DNA from: Emiliania huxleyi CCMP1516
Taxonomy: Eukaryota > Haptophyta > Isochrysidales > Noelaerhabdaceae
Assembly: GCF_000372725.1 (NCBI RefSeq)
Contig: NW_005198966.1
Location: 1,293,338 to 1,357,337, forward strand
DNA length: 64,000 bases
Direction of reading: 5' to 3'
The notes beneath the pieces are model-generated. The model worked only from the letters and a program-made list of their open reading frames with translations. It was not told where the DNA came from and did no database searches. Of this stretch, positions 41,537 through 51,030 are shown piece by piece; positions within the stretch are counted from its first letter, which is position 1; each line of letters starts with the position of its first letter. The translations under genes and the position numbers were made by a program.

Positions 41537-42037
41537 TTAGGGTACCCCTAGGGTTCTGAGGGCCGGACTTTTTAAAGACCTTTTAAGAAATGAGGAGATT
41601 TGGGGGCTGAAATTACCATTTAAGAGATTGCAGGCACGGGGGGTCCCTCTTTTAAGTCCGTTTAAGAAAATCGGCCTCACCGGCACGCGTCGCTGGGTTC
41701 CGCGCCGGTTTCTCCAATACTGCCGTTATTAGGCACAAACCCGCCTCTGAAGACACATCTGTAAGTCTGGTGCACTGGCAGGAGCCATACTCGCATAGGG
41801 GGCGCGTGCTAGCTGACTGTAGCCAGCTCCCCGGCCTCCGGCGTCTACCGGGAGCCTCCCGGAGACCCGGACCACTGCCGGACCATCGACCTCGGGAGCT
41901 CTCCCGCACCGTTTAAGCGTTTAAGACCGTTTAAGGAATCAGCGGCCCAGCAGCTCTTAAAACCTGCCCGGGCAGGTTTTAAGCCGTTTAAGCCGCAAGC
42001 GCCCCAGGGCCCACCCTTTTTAGCTAGGGGTACCCTC
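41537..42037. mobile_element. ~500-bp MITE with TIRs and a 10-bp target-site duplication
   Basis: A 13-bp perfect terminal inverted repeat, AGGGTACCCCTAG (41539-41551) and its reverse complement (42024-42036), lies just inside a 10-bp direct duplication GGGGTTGTGC (41527-41536 and 42038-42047). A 9-10-bp duplication fits Mutator-like (MULE) elements. The interior is rich in TTTAAG/CTTAAA motifs and has a perfect 28-bp palindrome (41956-41983, centre CCCGGG). It contains no transposase. It ends about 60 bp upstream of the antiporter ATG. Confidence 0.85.
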
Positions 42038-42098
42038 GGGGTTGTGCGTTTTGTGAGAGAGCCAGGGCGTCTCTAAACCTGTGTTCACCGCGAAGCCC

Positions 42099-44482
42099 AT
42101 GGAGGCAGTGGAGGAGCAGCAGCTCAACGAGGCGATGGCGGAGCTGCGTGGCGCGCGCGGTGCCACGGCGAGCAGGGCGGAACGGGAAGCTGCACGACGC
42201 GGCAGCGGCCGTGGCCGCGGCCGCCACACCGGCGTGGCGATCATGGCGCGGCGTGGCGATCATGGCGGCGGCCGTTCGGCTGCACCTTCCAGCGCCACTG
42301 AGCAGCGGGCGCAGCGAAGTGGCGATCATGGCGGCGGCCGTTCGGCTGCACCTTCCAGCGCCACTGAGCGGCGGGCGCAGCGAACGGAGACCAACACCGT
42401 GGCAGCAGCAATAGCGGCGGTAGCGACGCCGGTGGCGGGATCATTCGATATGGACGTGGAGTCCGCATCGGATGAGGACAACGAGCCCTCGCCGCCTCGT
42501 CTTCGAGGCTCGATGTCGCTGTTGTTGCAGCAGCGGTCGCGTGAGCTCGTGTCGCTCGCGCGGTCACGCGCCCTCAGTGCGCGCCAGCGAGCGGACGCGA
42601 CCTTTGGCGTGCTGCACCTTCTGCTCGCCAGCGCGCTCATCGTCCTCTCTGTCGGGTTGGCCGGCTGCAGCCTCTCCCACGGTTGCTCGGCCGACCCTGT
42701 CGGGCTGCCGGGTGGCCCGCTCTTCTCGCTTCTGGCTGTCCTGTCGAGTTCTCGAGTCGGTGCGGCGGCGGTGGAGGCGGCGGGCCGCGGCGTCCCGGGC
42801 CTCTGCGGATCACTGTTGGCCTGCTGCGCGCTGGTCAACATCGACGGGGCGCTCGACACCTCGGACGAGCTCTTCCGCCTCGTCGCGGGCGTCGCAAAGG
42901 CGGCGGCGCTGTCCACCATTATGCTGCGCGCGGGTCTCGGCCTCGACTTCGGAGTGCTCCGCTCCAACCCGCGCTTCGTCGCCACCCTCGCGGCCGTCCC
43001 CTGCTTTGCGGAGGCTTGCACGGTCGCCGTCGCCTCGCGGTGGGCCCTCCCGTTCCTGTCGAGCGGCTGGTCGCTCCTGCTCGGCTTCCTGCTCGCCGAC
43101 GTGAGCCCAGCAGTGACGACGCCGCTCTTGCTCGACCTGCAGGCGCGGGTGGCGACCCATTGGTTGACCTGCAGACGCGGGCTCGGCTGGCCCTAGCCCC
43201 TCACCCCAGCCCTATCCCAACCCAATATGCAAACCTTGGCCCCATCCAACCCCAACCCTGCTTGACAACATGCTTGACCTGCAGGCGCGCGGGCTGGGCG
43301 CCGAGCGCGGCATACCGAGCCTCTTGCTCGCCGCGGCAAACCTCAACTCGGTCCCGCCGTTCGGGCGTCGTCTTTCCTTCCCCGTGTGCTAGCTCAGCTG
43401 AGCTCGTGCGTTCTGGCTAGGTCCTCGCGATCGTCGGCTACGGAGTCGTCTTCGGAGGCGTCTTCTCAGGCGGGGGCAGGCCGGCGTGGCAGACGGTCGG
43501 CTTGGGCGGGCTCGAGCTGCTCTGCGGCGCGGGGGCCGGCTGGCTGGGCGCGGCGGCTTGCCTCTCGGTGTGGCGCACCGCGAGGGACGGGGCGGACCGG
43601 CACGGCCTCTTGGTTGGCGGGGCGACGGTCCTCCTCCTCGCGAGCCAGCGGGTGGACATGGCGGGCGGCGGCTGCCTCGCGGTGACAGAGGCCAAATGGC
43701 TCTCGCCTCATTGTCGCAGGCTCTCATCTGAGTCGCCACCCGGTGACAGGTGATGGTGATGGGGCTGACGCTGCGCGAGGGCGTGCTCTCCCGGATGCCG
43801 GCGGAGGCGGGCAGCGTCGCCGAGGCGGATTGCGTGCTGCGAGCCGGCTGGGCCTCCTTCGGAGCTCCCGTAATCTTTGGCCTCCTCGGCGCGAGCATGG
43901 ACGCGTCTCTGCTGAGTGCGCCCCTCGTCGCCGGGTCCTTCGTCGTCATCGTCTGCGGCCTCGCCGGCCGGGCGGTCGCCTGCTGGCTGTGCGTCCGCTC
44001 TCACGGCTGGAGCGCCGCCGAGCAGCTCTTCGGGGTGGTGACGTGGTGCCCCAAGGCCACCGTCCAGGCGAGAGAGCCGCAAGGCGCCGTCAAAGATCGG
44101 TTGCCTCTTCACACAGCTCCGCAACCTCTGTGGACAGGCGGCGCTGAGCAGCGTCGCTCTCGACTACGTCGCGGAGCACTTGGCGGGCCTACCCGAGTAC
44201 GGCGCGGAGATGGAGAGGGCGGAGGCGCTCCTCACGTGCGCCGTGCTCTCCATCATGGTGACGGCTCCGCTCTTCGCGGCCGTCATCGCAAAGGTCGGGC
44301 AGTGGGTGCTCGACGGGGAGCGGCATCAGCTGGAGCTTCTGCAGGCCGAGGCGGCGGCCGGCGGCCGGGGTCGCGGGCTGCAAGTCGCGTCGGGAGAGGA
44401 GGGCCAGGAGGGGGAGGGAGAGGAGCGGCCGGCGGCGCGCCTGCATGGGGCGGGCGGGCGAGTCCGGGGCGTCTACATTTAG
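42099..44482 (+). CDS. NHA/SLC9B-type cation/proton antiporter (CPA2)
   Basis: Predicted 677 aa in five exons: 42099-43142, 43285-43350, 43421-43681, 43750-44067, 44138-44482. The cytosolic N-terminus (about 150 residues) includes a 22-residue tandem repeat (GDHGGGRSAAPSSATEQRAQ) from a 66-bp duplication. About 10-12 hydrophobic segments follow. LQ|ARGLGAERGIPSLLLAA aligns with the NHA2 LQ-GYGVEKGIPTLLMAA segment, VLAIVGYG follows, and WCPKATVQ|AALSSVALD reproduces the NHA signature exactly across intron 4. Introns 1 (142 bp) and 4 (70 bp) are GC-AG; introns 2 (70 bp) and 3 (68 bp) are GT-AG. The Asp-Asp pair usual in this family (FDDILAI) reads LNSVLAI here. Family members exchange Na+ or Li+ for H+ at the plasma membrane or organelles; activity of this one is uncertain. 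Confidence 0.88.
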
Positions 44483-44649
44483 CTACTGGTATGCTGTCCG
44501 AGCGAGCGAGAGCGAGTACGTGCACACAACTCTGATCCGTTTTTGAATATGTTGTCGTACACGGTGACCTACACGTGCGCAATACCAATAGCAAGGGGCC
44601 AGAAGCCTCTTCCTAAAATGTAAAAAAATGGAGCGGTAATAGGAGGTAG

Positions 44650-44790
44650 GAGGAACTTCGATGGCGCCAGCGCCTGCTGTTAAGTGGGGAGCAGACGGCT
44701 TCAGATGAAGGCCCCCAGCAGGTGTTTTGAGAGAGAGGGATATCAATTCTTCCCTACAAAGAGGCCAACGGAACCGGATTCTCAACCTAA
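44650..44790 (-). repeat. Repeat A, reverse diverged copy
   Basis: The reverse complement contains CCGTTGGCCTCTTTGTAGGG, CACCTGCTGGGGG, AAGCCGTCTGCTCCCCACTT and CAGGCGCTGGCGCCATC, the same order as 7165-7300 with small indels. It lies between the antiporter 3' end and TAF11. Confidence 0.85.
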
Positions 44791-45289
44791 AAAACGGAAG
44801 AGAGAAAAACAAAACAAAACATCTCTCTCTCTGAGAAAAACGGACATCCCAAGCGAGCGGTGGGAGAAGGACAGGGTCCCCACCTGCACGAGCAGGATCT
44901 TGCGAGGACGACTTCGGGGACAACGAGCGAGGATAGGATGATGGCGCAGCGCTCGGTCGAGCTGCCGACGACGTCCTGCATCAGCTTTCGCATGGCGGCG
45001 CGCGGGAGCTTCGAGCGCTTGTACTGCTCGAAGCGCTCGAGCTGCTCCTCGGATGCGACCCTCGCAAACTCAAAGTAGATCTGACTCGCTGCGCAGCGGG
45101 GGAGAGCGCGGTGGGCGCGCTGCCTCGGTCGCGAACGCGGGGCGCGCGGGCACGCCTCATGCGAGTGCTGTCGGCGCCCCTCCGCCGCTCGAGCCGCTCC
45201 ATGAGATCGTCGTCCTCCTCGTCCTCCCGCCGCTCGCGCTCCGCGTCCACGTCGGGCGCCGCCGCGTGCGCGCGTTCACTCATGTTCAT
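44787..45289 (-). CDS. TAF11: TAF11-like TFIID subunit, C-terminally truncated
   Basis: Exon 1 runs 45289-45178 from an ATG (NMSERAHAAAPDVDAERERR, acidic EDEEDDDLMERLE). Exon 2 starts at 45088 and encodes SQIYFEFARVASEEQLERFE, QYKRSKLPRAAMRKLMQDVV and SSTERCAIILSSLVVPEVVL, the TAF11 histone-fold start (EEQLxRYExYRRSxFPKAAIKRLMQ in homologues). The 89-bp intron is best fitted as GC-AG. The histone fold should continue with the third helix and the basic C-terminal stretch (about 60 more residues). Instead, right after VPEVVLA the frame enters dispersed repeat C and stops at 44787. Either a further 3' exon is spliced (CAG|GTGGGG gives a possible donor at about 44885) or the gene has been broken. 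TAF11 pairs with TAF13 in TFIID. Confidence 0.7.
44862..44905 (+). repeat. Dispersed repeat C, copy at the TAF11 3' end
   Basis: GACAGGGTCCCCACCTGCAC then GAGCAGGATCTTGCGAGGAC; matches 38745-38800 in reverse orientation. The junction coincides with the loss of TAF11 homology. Confidence 0.75.
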
Positions 45290-45301
45290 GTATGCGACCA
45301 C

Positions 45302-45479
45302 AGCCTTGTTATGAGAAGAATCTTACAAGCCAACTCCCTCATATGAGAAGAAAATACCTCTCGGGCGCTGTGCGCTGGTCTGTGAGAGGTTGAGGTGCGA
45401 GCCCTGGAGGCCCTGGGGATGGGGGCAGACTACCCGCGGGCCTAGAAGGCCCGCGCGCAGGGGGGTGGGACATTGAGAC
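45302..45479 (+). repeat. Dispersed repeat F, copy 2
   Basis: See 30107-30253. The copy ends at 45479 (GACATTGAGA) and sits directly upstream of the TAF11 start codon, so it may supply that gene's 5' region. Confidence 0.88.
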
Positions 45480-46866
45480 CTACACACACGTTTCCTCCCT
45501 CGCCACCTCCCACCCCTTCCACCCCACCATCGCCCCCGCCACCCGCCCCAAGAGAGAGTCGTGATTTCTTGTTGGTTAATAAAAATCTCTCTCCCGCCCC
45601 ACCGCCTCCTTCACCGCCTCGCCCCGGTCCATCCACCCTTTCCAAACCCGCCGCCGGCCGCCCTCGCCGCCCCCGCCGAGCCGCCGTCTCCACCGCCGTC
45701 CACCGCCTCCCTCCCCTCCCCCTCCCTCGCTCTGGGGGGAGGCGGGGGCCCCCGGAGGCACCGTGCGCCGTGCAGCAGTGCGGAAACGGGGCTCCGGCGC
45801 TCAGAGTCGCTCAGAGCACCGACTTCCCGATTAAGCTAGGACCTAGGTTAATCAGAGGGCAGATTTGGAGAGATCTCGAGGAGTACATACAGAGACAGAC
45901 CCTCCAATCATGAGAAAACTCTAACCTGATCGGTCGTACTGACGTCTGACCGCCGACAGATCACTCCAGACAGCAGACAGGCCGACGTCTGCACGCGGCC
46001 GGCCAGGCGAGAGGCTTGACACGATCCGACCCTGCGACCCTGACGCTGCTGCTCTAGCTATCAGACATGCGCTGCTGACTGCTGCCACAATGTGCGACCG
46101 GTGCTGGCCCACTTGGCGGCCTTCCCGGTCAGTGGTGAGGCGCAGTTCAGAGCTGTCGATGGCGCGATGCCGCACTGGTCCCACATTGGTGACACGAGAG
46201 CAGACCACCACGTTTGCCGGTCCAAGAGAGAGGCACCGGCGCTGTCCTGAGAAGGTGCGTGGTCCTCTTGACTGCCCATGCGCGCGAGGCTGTGTAGGCA
46301 TAGCCTCGAGAGTGCCAGCAGCCAATCCGAGGCAGTTTGTGACGCGCATTGCGTCACAGAAGCGTGCACGCGCTGGAAGGACACCTTCCTAGGAATTCCT
46401 ACTGGCCGCACGATCAGGTCGTCACTGAATGCTGAATACTAAGGCCGTGAGCTATGCAGGTGGTCAATTGTGCAGCAGGGCACGGTCAGCAGCGCCGACA
46501 GGCTGTCGCAAGGGCGTGATAGCATGGCCGCAAGTACGGCGAATTCCCATGAAAACAAGTGAAAAATCGCGCAAACAAAGACCCCCCCCCCCCCAAAAAA
46601 ATCGGCGCCTGCGGCGGGCTGGGGGACCCCATCTCCCCCCCGCATGGGTACCCCCTAGTGGCCCCGCCTCCCCCCAGAGCTCCCTCGCCACCATATATGT
46701 TAAAAAGTAATATAGTAACACGCAAACAAAAGTGTTCGCTGCGCGACAACGGGAGTCACAGCCCTGCTCGTCACACCAATGCGCAATCAGCTGATTGCGC
46801 CTTGCCTTCCTGCCCCACAGGTGCCTTGCCAATCCGTGCTAGGAACCTCTCCGAGCTCGCGGAACA
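45480..46866. other. Intergenic, no supported gene
   Basis: 45480-45730 is C-rich (CCACC/CGCC runs) and gives artefactual Pro/Gly frames. 46585-46602 has a C14A7 homopolymer junction. No domain or RNA gene was recognised. Confidence 0.45.
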
Positions 46867-47802
46867 ATGTGGCAGCCAGGGCCTGCACCACCCCCGCCTG
46901 CCGTTGTGCTCCCCGAAGCGCAGGGCGTGCTTGCCGGCGCCGCCGGCTTCGTGTCCCGCGACATGAGCGACCCGCCCTGCATCAGCATTGTGCCGGCGGT
47001 CGTCGGGGACGTCGCACGGGCGCCTGCCAGGGCTGCACAGCTCTGGCTGTGCAGCTCCCTGATGGCCGGCGGCAAATGCCCGCATTTCTGCACAAGCGTC
47101 CGCCAAAACAACATCATCGAGCCCTTCGCCCTCTTCGTCACTAGCTGCTACAACAAAACCGACCTGTACCAGTCCGCAGTCGACGGGATGGCGGGGCACG
47201 TTGAGAGCACGGTGCACCCCCTCCCCCGCCCGCCCTCCCCCCTCTCCATGCAACACACCCCGCCCCGCGCTGCTCACCTGCCCGTGCCTCGGTACGGCCA
47301 GATGCACCAGTTCGTCGACCACGTTGAGAACTCCAACTACATGCCCGCGTTTCGTGCGGTGGCCCGGCAGATTGGGAAGGCCGGCGGCAGCGTCGTGGCC
47401 GCCCTGGCGATGGAGCCCCTCCAGAAGCTCCTCACGGGCGCCGTCTACACCTTCAACGCGTCGAAGACCTACGAGGCCGCCTACGTGCGCAAGTCCTACA
47501 ACCTCACCAAAAACAGCAACAAGGCGTACGAGGTGGTCTTTAAGAACAGCGCGGGCGCGGAGGTCTCCCGCCTTCTTGTCTGCGTGCCGTATGAGGTTCG
47601 CAGATCCAACCGCGAAATGCGACACTGCACAAACACCTCCCTTTTAACCCACATCCCACTCCTCTGCGCGCAGTTCGGCTGCTTGATCTCCAACAACGCC
47701 TGCCTTGCGGCTTACAACCGCGAAGGCGTCTCCGAGATTTTCGCAAGCTACCTCTGGGCGGAGGTATACGACGGGAAGGACAGCCGCCCGGACGGCGTTT
47801 AG
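46867..47802 (+). CDS. Hypothetical protein, probably three exons
   Basis: Open from an ATG at 46867 to a TAG at 47802 (311 codons). Two internal segments look like introns that are multiples of three with no stop: 47200-47301 (102 bp, CAC|GTTGAG to CCAG|ATG) and 47596-47673 (78 bp, GAG|GTTCGC to GCAG|TTC). Both are C-rich at their 3' ends and both interrupt otherwise coding-like sequence. The spliced product would be about 251 aa. Residues include paired cysteines (CSSLMAGGKCPHFC) and N-glycosylation sites (NKT, NAS, NLT), which fits an extracytoplasmic protein, but there is no clear signal peptide. No family recognised. Confidence 0.55.
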   Translation: MWQPGPAPPPPAVVLPEAQGVLAGAAGFVSRDMSDPPCISIVPAVVGDVARAPARAAQLWLCSSLMAGGKCPHFCTSVRQNNIIEPFALFVTSCYNKTDLYQSAVDGMAGHVESTVHPLPRPPSPLSMQHTPPRAAHLPVPRYGQMHQFVDHVENSNYMPAFRAVARQIGKAGGSVVAALAMEPLQKLLTGAVYTFNASKTYEAAYVRKSYNLTKNSNKAYEVVFKNSAGAEVSRLLVCVPYEVRRSNREMRHCTNTSLLTHIPLLCAQFGCLISNNACLAAYNREGVSEIFASYLWAEVYDGKDSRPDGV

Positions 47803-48006
47803 CAGGCCAGAACCGGTGCGCGTCGGATAGGGCCGCAGCGCGCCGGGCGGCCCGCGGCGCCCGCGCGGGTGGGAGAGGCCAATGTGTCGTTTCATCACAC
47901 GGGGCACTCCCCCCCCCTCTCCTCCTTCCCCCCGAGTACGAGTTTAGTGTTGCATGTCTGTCTCTTTACCCCAGTGAAAATTCTTTTTCCATGCGCAGGA
48001 AGTAGC

Positions 48007-49203
48007 ATGGTCAGTTTTGAAAATGCACCGCTCTACCTGCACCTCGCGCGCACGCGGAACACCCGAGACGCGGCGATCGTGCGCGTACATCTCTACGAGT
48101 GGTTCCGGCTCGGGCCCGCCGAGGTGATCAAGGCACCTCGCGAGCACCTGTGCAGAACGTACAGCTCCTTCAACGAGGCGGCTGCCTTGGTCAGCCGCGA
48201 GCTGTACGGCGAGCTCCTCGTCTTTTGGGAGGCGTGGGAGATCTACGTCCGCTTGGGTCCCGTCCAGCGCGAGCACCTCGGCACGCTCGAGTGCCGCGTC
48301 TTCGTCCACTCCCGCAAGGCGCTCTACACCCGGGCGTCGCCACGGCTCGCGGCGCACGCTGTCGTGCCTCTCCCAGAGGAGGACGGCACGGGCGAGTGGG
48401 TCCAGATCGGGCTGCTGCGGCCGTTTGTGCCTCCCGGGATCGTCATCTCGCGCGCTGAGGTCGAGGCCAAGGTCGAGGAACTCATCTCGGAGGGGCGGCA
48501 CAACATGTCGCGCAACAGCGGGGGCGCGCGAGGCCGCAGGCATAAGGGGGTGCACCGGCCCGATCAGCAAGCGGAGGGCGGATGCCCGGACGGGCACGCC
48601 GCACCCGCTTCGCGCCTCGGCGGCGAACGTGCGCCTGCGGCGGACGAGCGCGGCGCCTCGTCGGAGCTGGCCGTGCTCGACAGGGTGGCCGTCGCGGAGG
48701 AGCGGCGGTGCGGCGCCCTCGCGCGCAGCGGGGAGGCGATGCTGCACGACTCCACCGCTCCAGATCGTTCGCGGACGCCTCCTAGACAGTATTCCTGGGC
48801 GCCTCGTAGGAGATGCCGCGCGACCTCGCCGGGCCGGGCGCGCGGGAGGCGCAGCTCGAGCGGCGGCTGCAGCCGCTCGGGGAGGCCCTCTCGGCCCTCG
48901 CTCGAGCGACCCAGCTCGATGATCTCGGCGCTTCGTGCCCGCTGCCGCCGACGGAATGCTCGGGTGTCGGGGCGGCAGCGCCAGCGCCAGCGGCGGCGGA
49001 GGAGCCGCAGCCCGTCGTCGGCGCCTCGATTGCGTGGGCGGCAGCGTCCCGGCTCCGACCACCACGGGCTCACAGACAAATGCCAGCAGTTTCGCCGGGG
49101 TGCAAGTTTGTCTTCCGATGCGCGCAGTGCAACACCATGCTCGCGCTCGCGCTGCCTGCTTCCTACGTCGGGAACACGGTCTCCCCACCCCCCCAACCCC
49201 GCC
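48007..49203 (+). CDS. Hypothetical protein, partial (runs into the assembly gap)
   Basis: ATG at 48007 begins a well-formed sequence for about 170 residues: VRVHLYEWFRLGPAEVIKAP, RELYGELLVFWEAWEIYVRL, EHLGTLECRVFVHSR, GEWVQIGLLRPFVPPGIV. No family is recognised; it looks like a compact alpha/beta domain. Further on the frame becomes Arg/Ser-rich and a different frame (DLAGPGAREAQLERRLQPLG, then KFVFRCAQCNTMLALALP near 49090-49180, a CxxC ribbon-like piece) looks better, so introns are likely after about 48780. The gene is cut by the gap at 49204. Confidence 0.5.
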
Positions 49204-49847
49204 NNNNNNNNNNNNNNNNNNNNNNNNNNNNNNNNNNNNNNNNNNNNNNNNNNNNNNNNNNNNNNNNNNNNNNNNNNNNNNNNNNNNNNNNNNNNNNNNN
49301 NNNNNNNNNNNNNNNNNNNNNNNNNNNNNNNNNNNNNNNNNNNNNNNNNNNNNNNNNNNNNNNNNNNNNNNNNNNNNNNNNNNNNNNNNNNNNNNNNNNN
49401 NNNNNNNNNNNNNNNNNNNNNNNNNNNNNNNNNNNNNNNNNNNNNNNNNNNNNNNNNNNNNNNNNNNNNNNNNNNNNNNNNNNNNNNNNNNNNNNNNNNN
49501 NNNNNNNNNNNNNNNNNNNNNNNNNNNNNNNNNNNNNNNNNNNNNNNNNNNNNNNNNNNNNNNNNNNNNNNNNNNNNNNNNNNNNNNNNNNNNNNNNNNN
49601 NNNNNNNNNNNNNNNNNNNNNNNNNNNNNNNNNNNNNNNNNNNNNNNNNNNNNNNNNNNNNNNNNNNNNNNNNNNNNNNNNNNNNNNNNNNNNNNNNNNN
49701 NNNNNNNNNNNNNNNNNNNNNNNNNNNNNNNNNNNNNNNNNNNNNNNNNNNNNNNNNNNNNNNNNNNNNNNNNNNNNNNNNNNNNNNNNNNNNNNNNNNN
49801 NNNNNNNNNNNNNNNNNNNNNNNNNNNNNNNNNNNNNNNNNNNNNNN
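49204..49847. other. Assembly gap (644 N)
   Basis: Run of undetermined bases. Frames that appear continuous across it are meaningless because the true length is unknown. Confidence 1.
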
Positions 49848-50691
49848 CCGCCCCACACTCCTCCCGCCCCACACCTCCGCAGGACCGAGCGACAGCCGTG
49901 CAGCCGCGCCGCACCACCGCCCTGGCGCATCGCCTCGCGCGAGCGGCCGTACGGAGGCGCCGGCGAGCGGACCGTCGAGCGCGCCCACCGGCCACGCACG
50001 GGGATCACGGCAGACGGCGCGGCACGGAGCGGCCAGGTTCCTCCCGAGGGGCGGCCTCGTCTTCATCAACCCGCCGTGCTGCGAGCCGGTCATGATCATC
50101 AGCCACGAGTACGCGAGGTTGAATACCGTGGACCAACCGACGAGGAGGACCCCGATCGACGTGCAGAGGAGCCCGATCGACGTGCTCCTGACGCCGTGGA
50201 CCGCCGCCGGCGTCCACTCGGACCCCGCCACGCACTTTTATCTCCCCCGCGCACAGCTCACCTCGTTTGACAAGGGCTTTCTGGTCGCGTGGAATGGCGC
50301 CACCGCTGACAGGAACCCGCTGCTGCTGCGGCGGCTGGAGGAGGCCGTTCAGTACGTGGTTGGGTTCCACGGGTACTTGCAACGGGGGGTGGGGGATGCC
50401 GCCACGCTGCTGCTGCTCGAGGGCGCGCTCGAGGGCGCTTCGCCCGGCGAACGTGCGAGATGTGAGCCACGAGAGCTGGGGGGCGTGGAGGGGTTGTGGA
50501 GGCGGCTGGTGAAGGGGCAGGCCCGCCTCCCAATGCGGCTGGCGATGGTGCAGGAGTGCGCGCGGGAGTGCGTTCGTCGAGCCGGGGGGGGCCTCCCGCC
50601 AGCAGGGGGGAACCCAGAGCAGTGGGAGTGGGAGGGTGGCGACTGGATGCGGGCAACGATGCAGGGTTGGCGGTCTGATGATTATGGTTAA
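49848..50691 (+). CDS. Hypothetical protein, 3' part after the gap
   Basis: Open frame ending at a TAA at 50691. From about 50050 it has coding-like sequence: LVFINPPCCEPVMIISHEYA, TPIDVLLTPWTAAGVH, FDKGFLVAWNGATADRNPLL, EEAVQYVVGFHGYLQRG and a Gly/Trp-rich tail. An imperfect 7-residue duplication (TPIDVQR/SPIDVLL) arises from GATCGACGTGC repeats. No family recognised. It may or may not belong with the frame before the gap. Confidence 0.4.
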
Positions 50692-50699
50692 AAGTAGAG

Positions 50700-51030
50700 C
50701 GGCCTCCCGCCGCCCCTCCCCGCACCCCGGCTCCTCGCCTCGCGGCGTGCGCACACATCGGCTCTCATAATCTGCTCTCCCTCTCATCTGCTCCACCTCC
50801 GAGCGGAGCTCGCGGTGCTCACACGTCACGCAGAGACCAGAGAGAGAGAGAGAGAGAGACAGAGTCAGACGAGACTCGAGAGAGAGAAGGCTCCTCGCCG
50901 CGCGGCCTCCCCCTCCACGCCGCATACTGTAATCTACTCTCCCTCTCATCTGCTCCACCTCGGTGCTCACACGTCACAGTACACAGACGACGGAGAGACT
51001 CAGAGTCAGACGAGAGACCGTCTCCGGGGA
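50700..51030. repeat. Tandem duplication of ~150-170 bp with GA-rich tracts
   Basis: Segments containing CTCTCCCTCTCATCTGCTCC, GGTGCTCACACGTCAC and AGAGTCAGACGAGA occur at about 50775-50870 and 50935-51015. A (GA)n run at 50834-50857 lies between. Confidence 0.8.

Noticed and set aside
45442..45693. Gly-rich minus frame ending NVPPPCARAF
   Set aside because: It is low-complexity from C-rich DNA. Its ending comes from dispersed repeat F rather than a real relationship with the frame at 30217.
47869..50691. Single 940-codon frame spanning the N gap
   Set aside because: The gap length is not reliable and the frame changes character before the gap, so I split it into two partial features.
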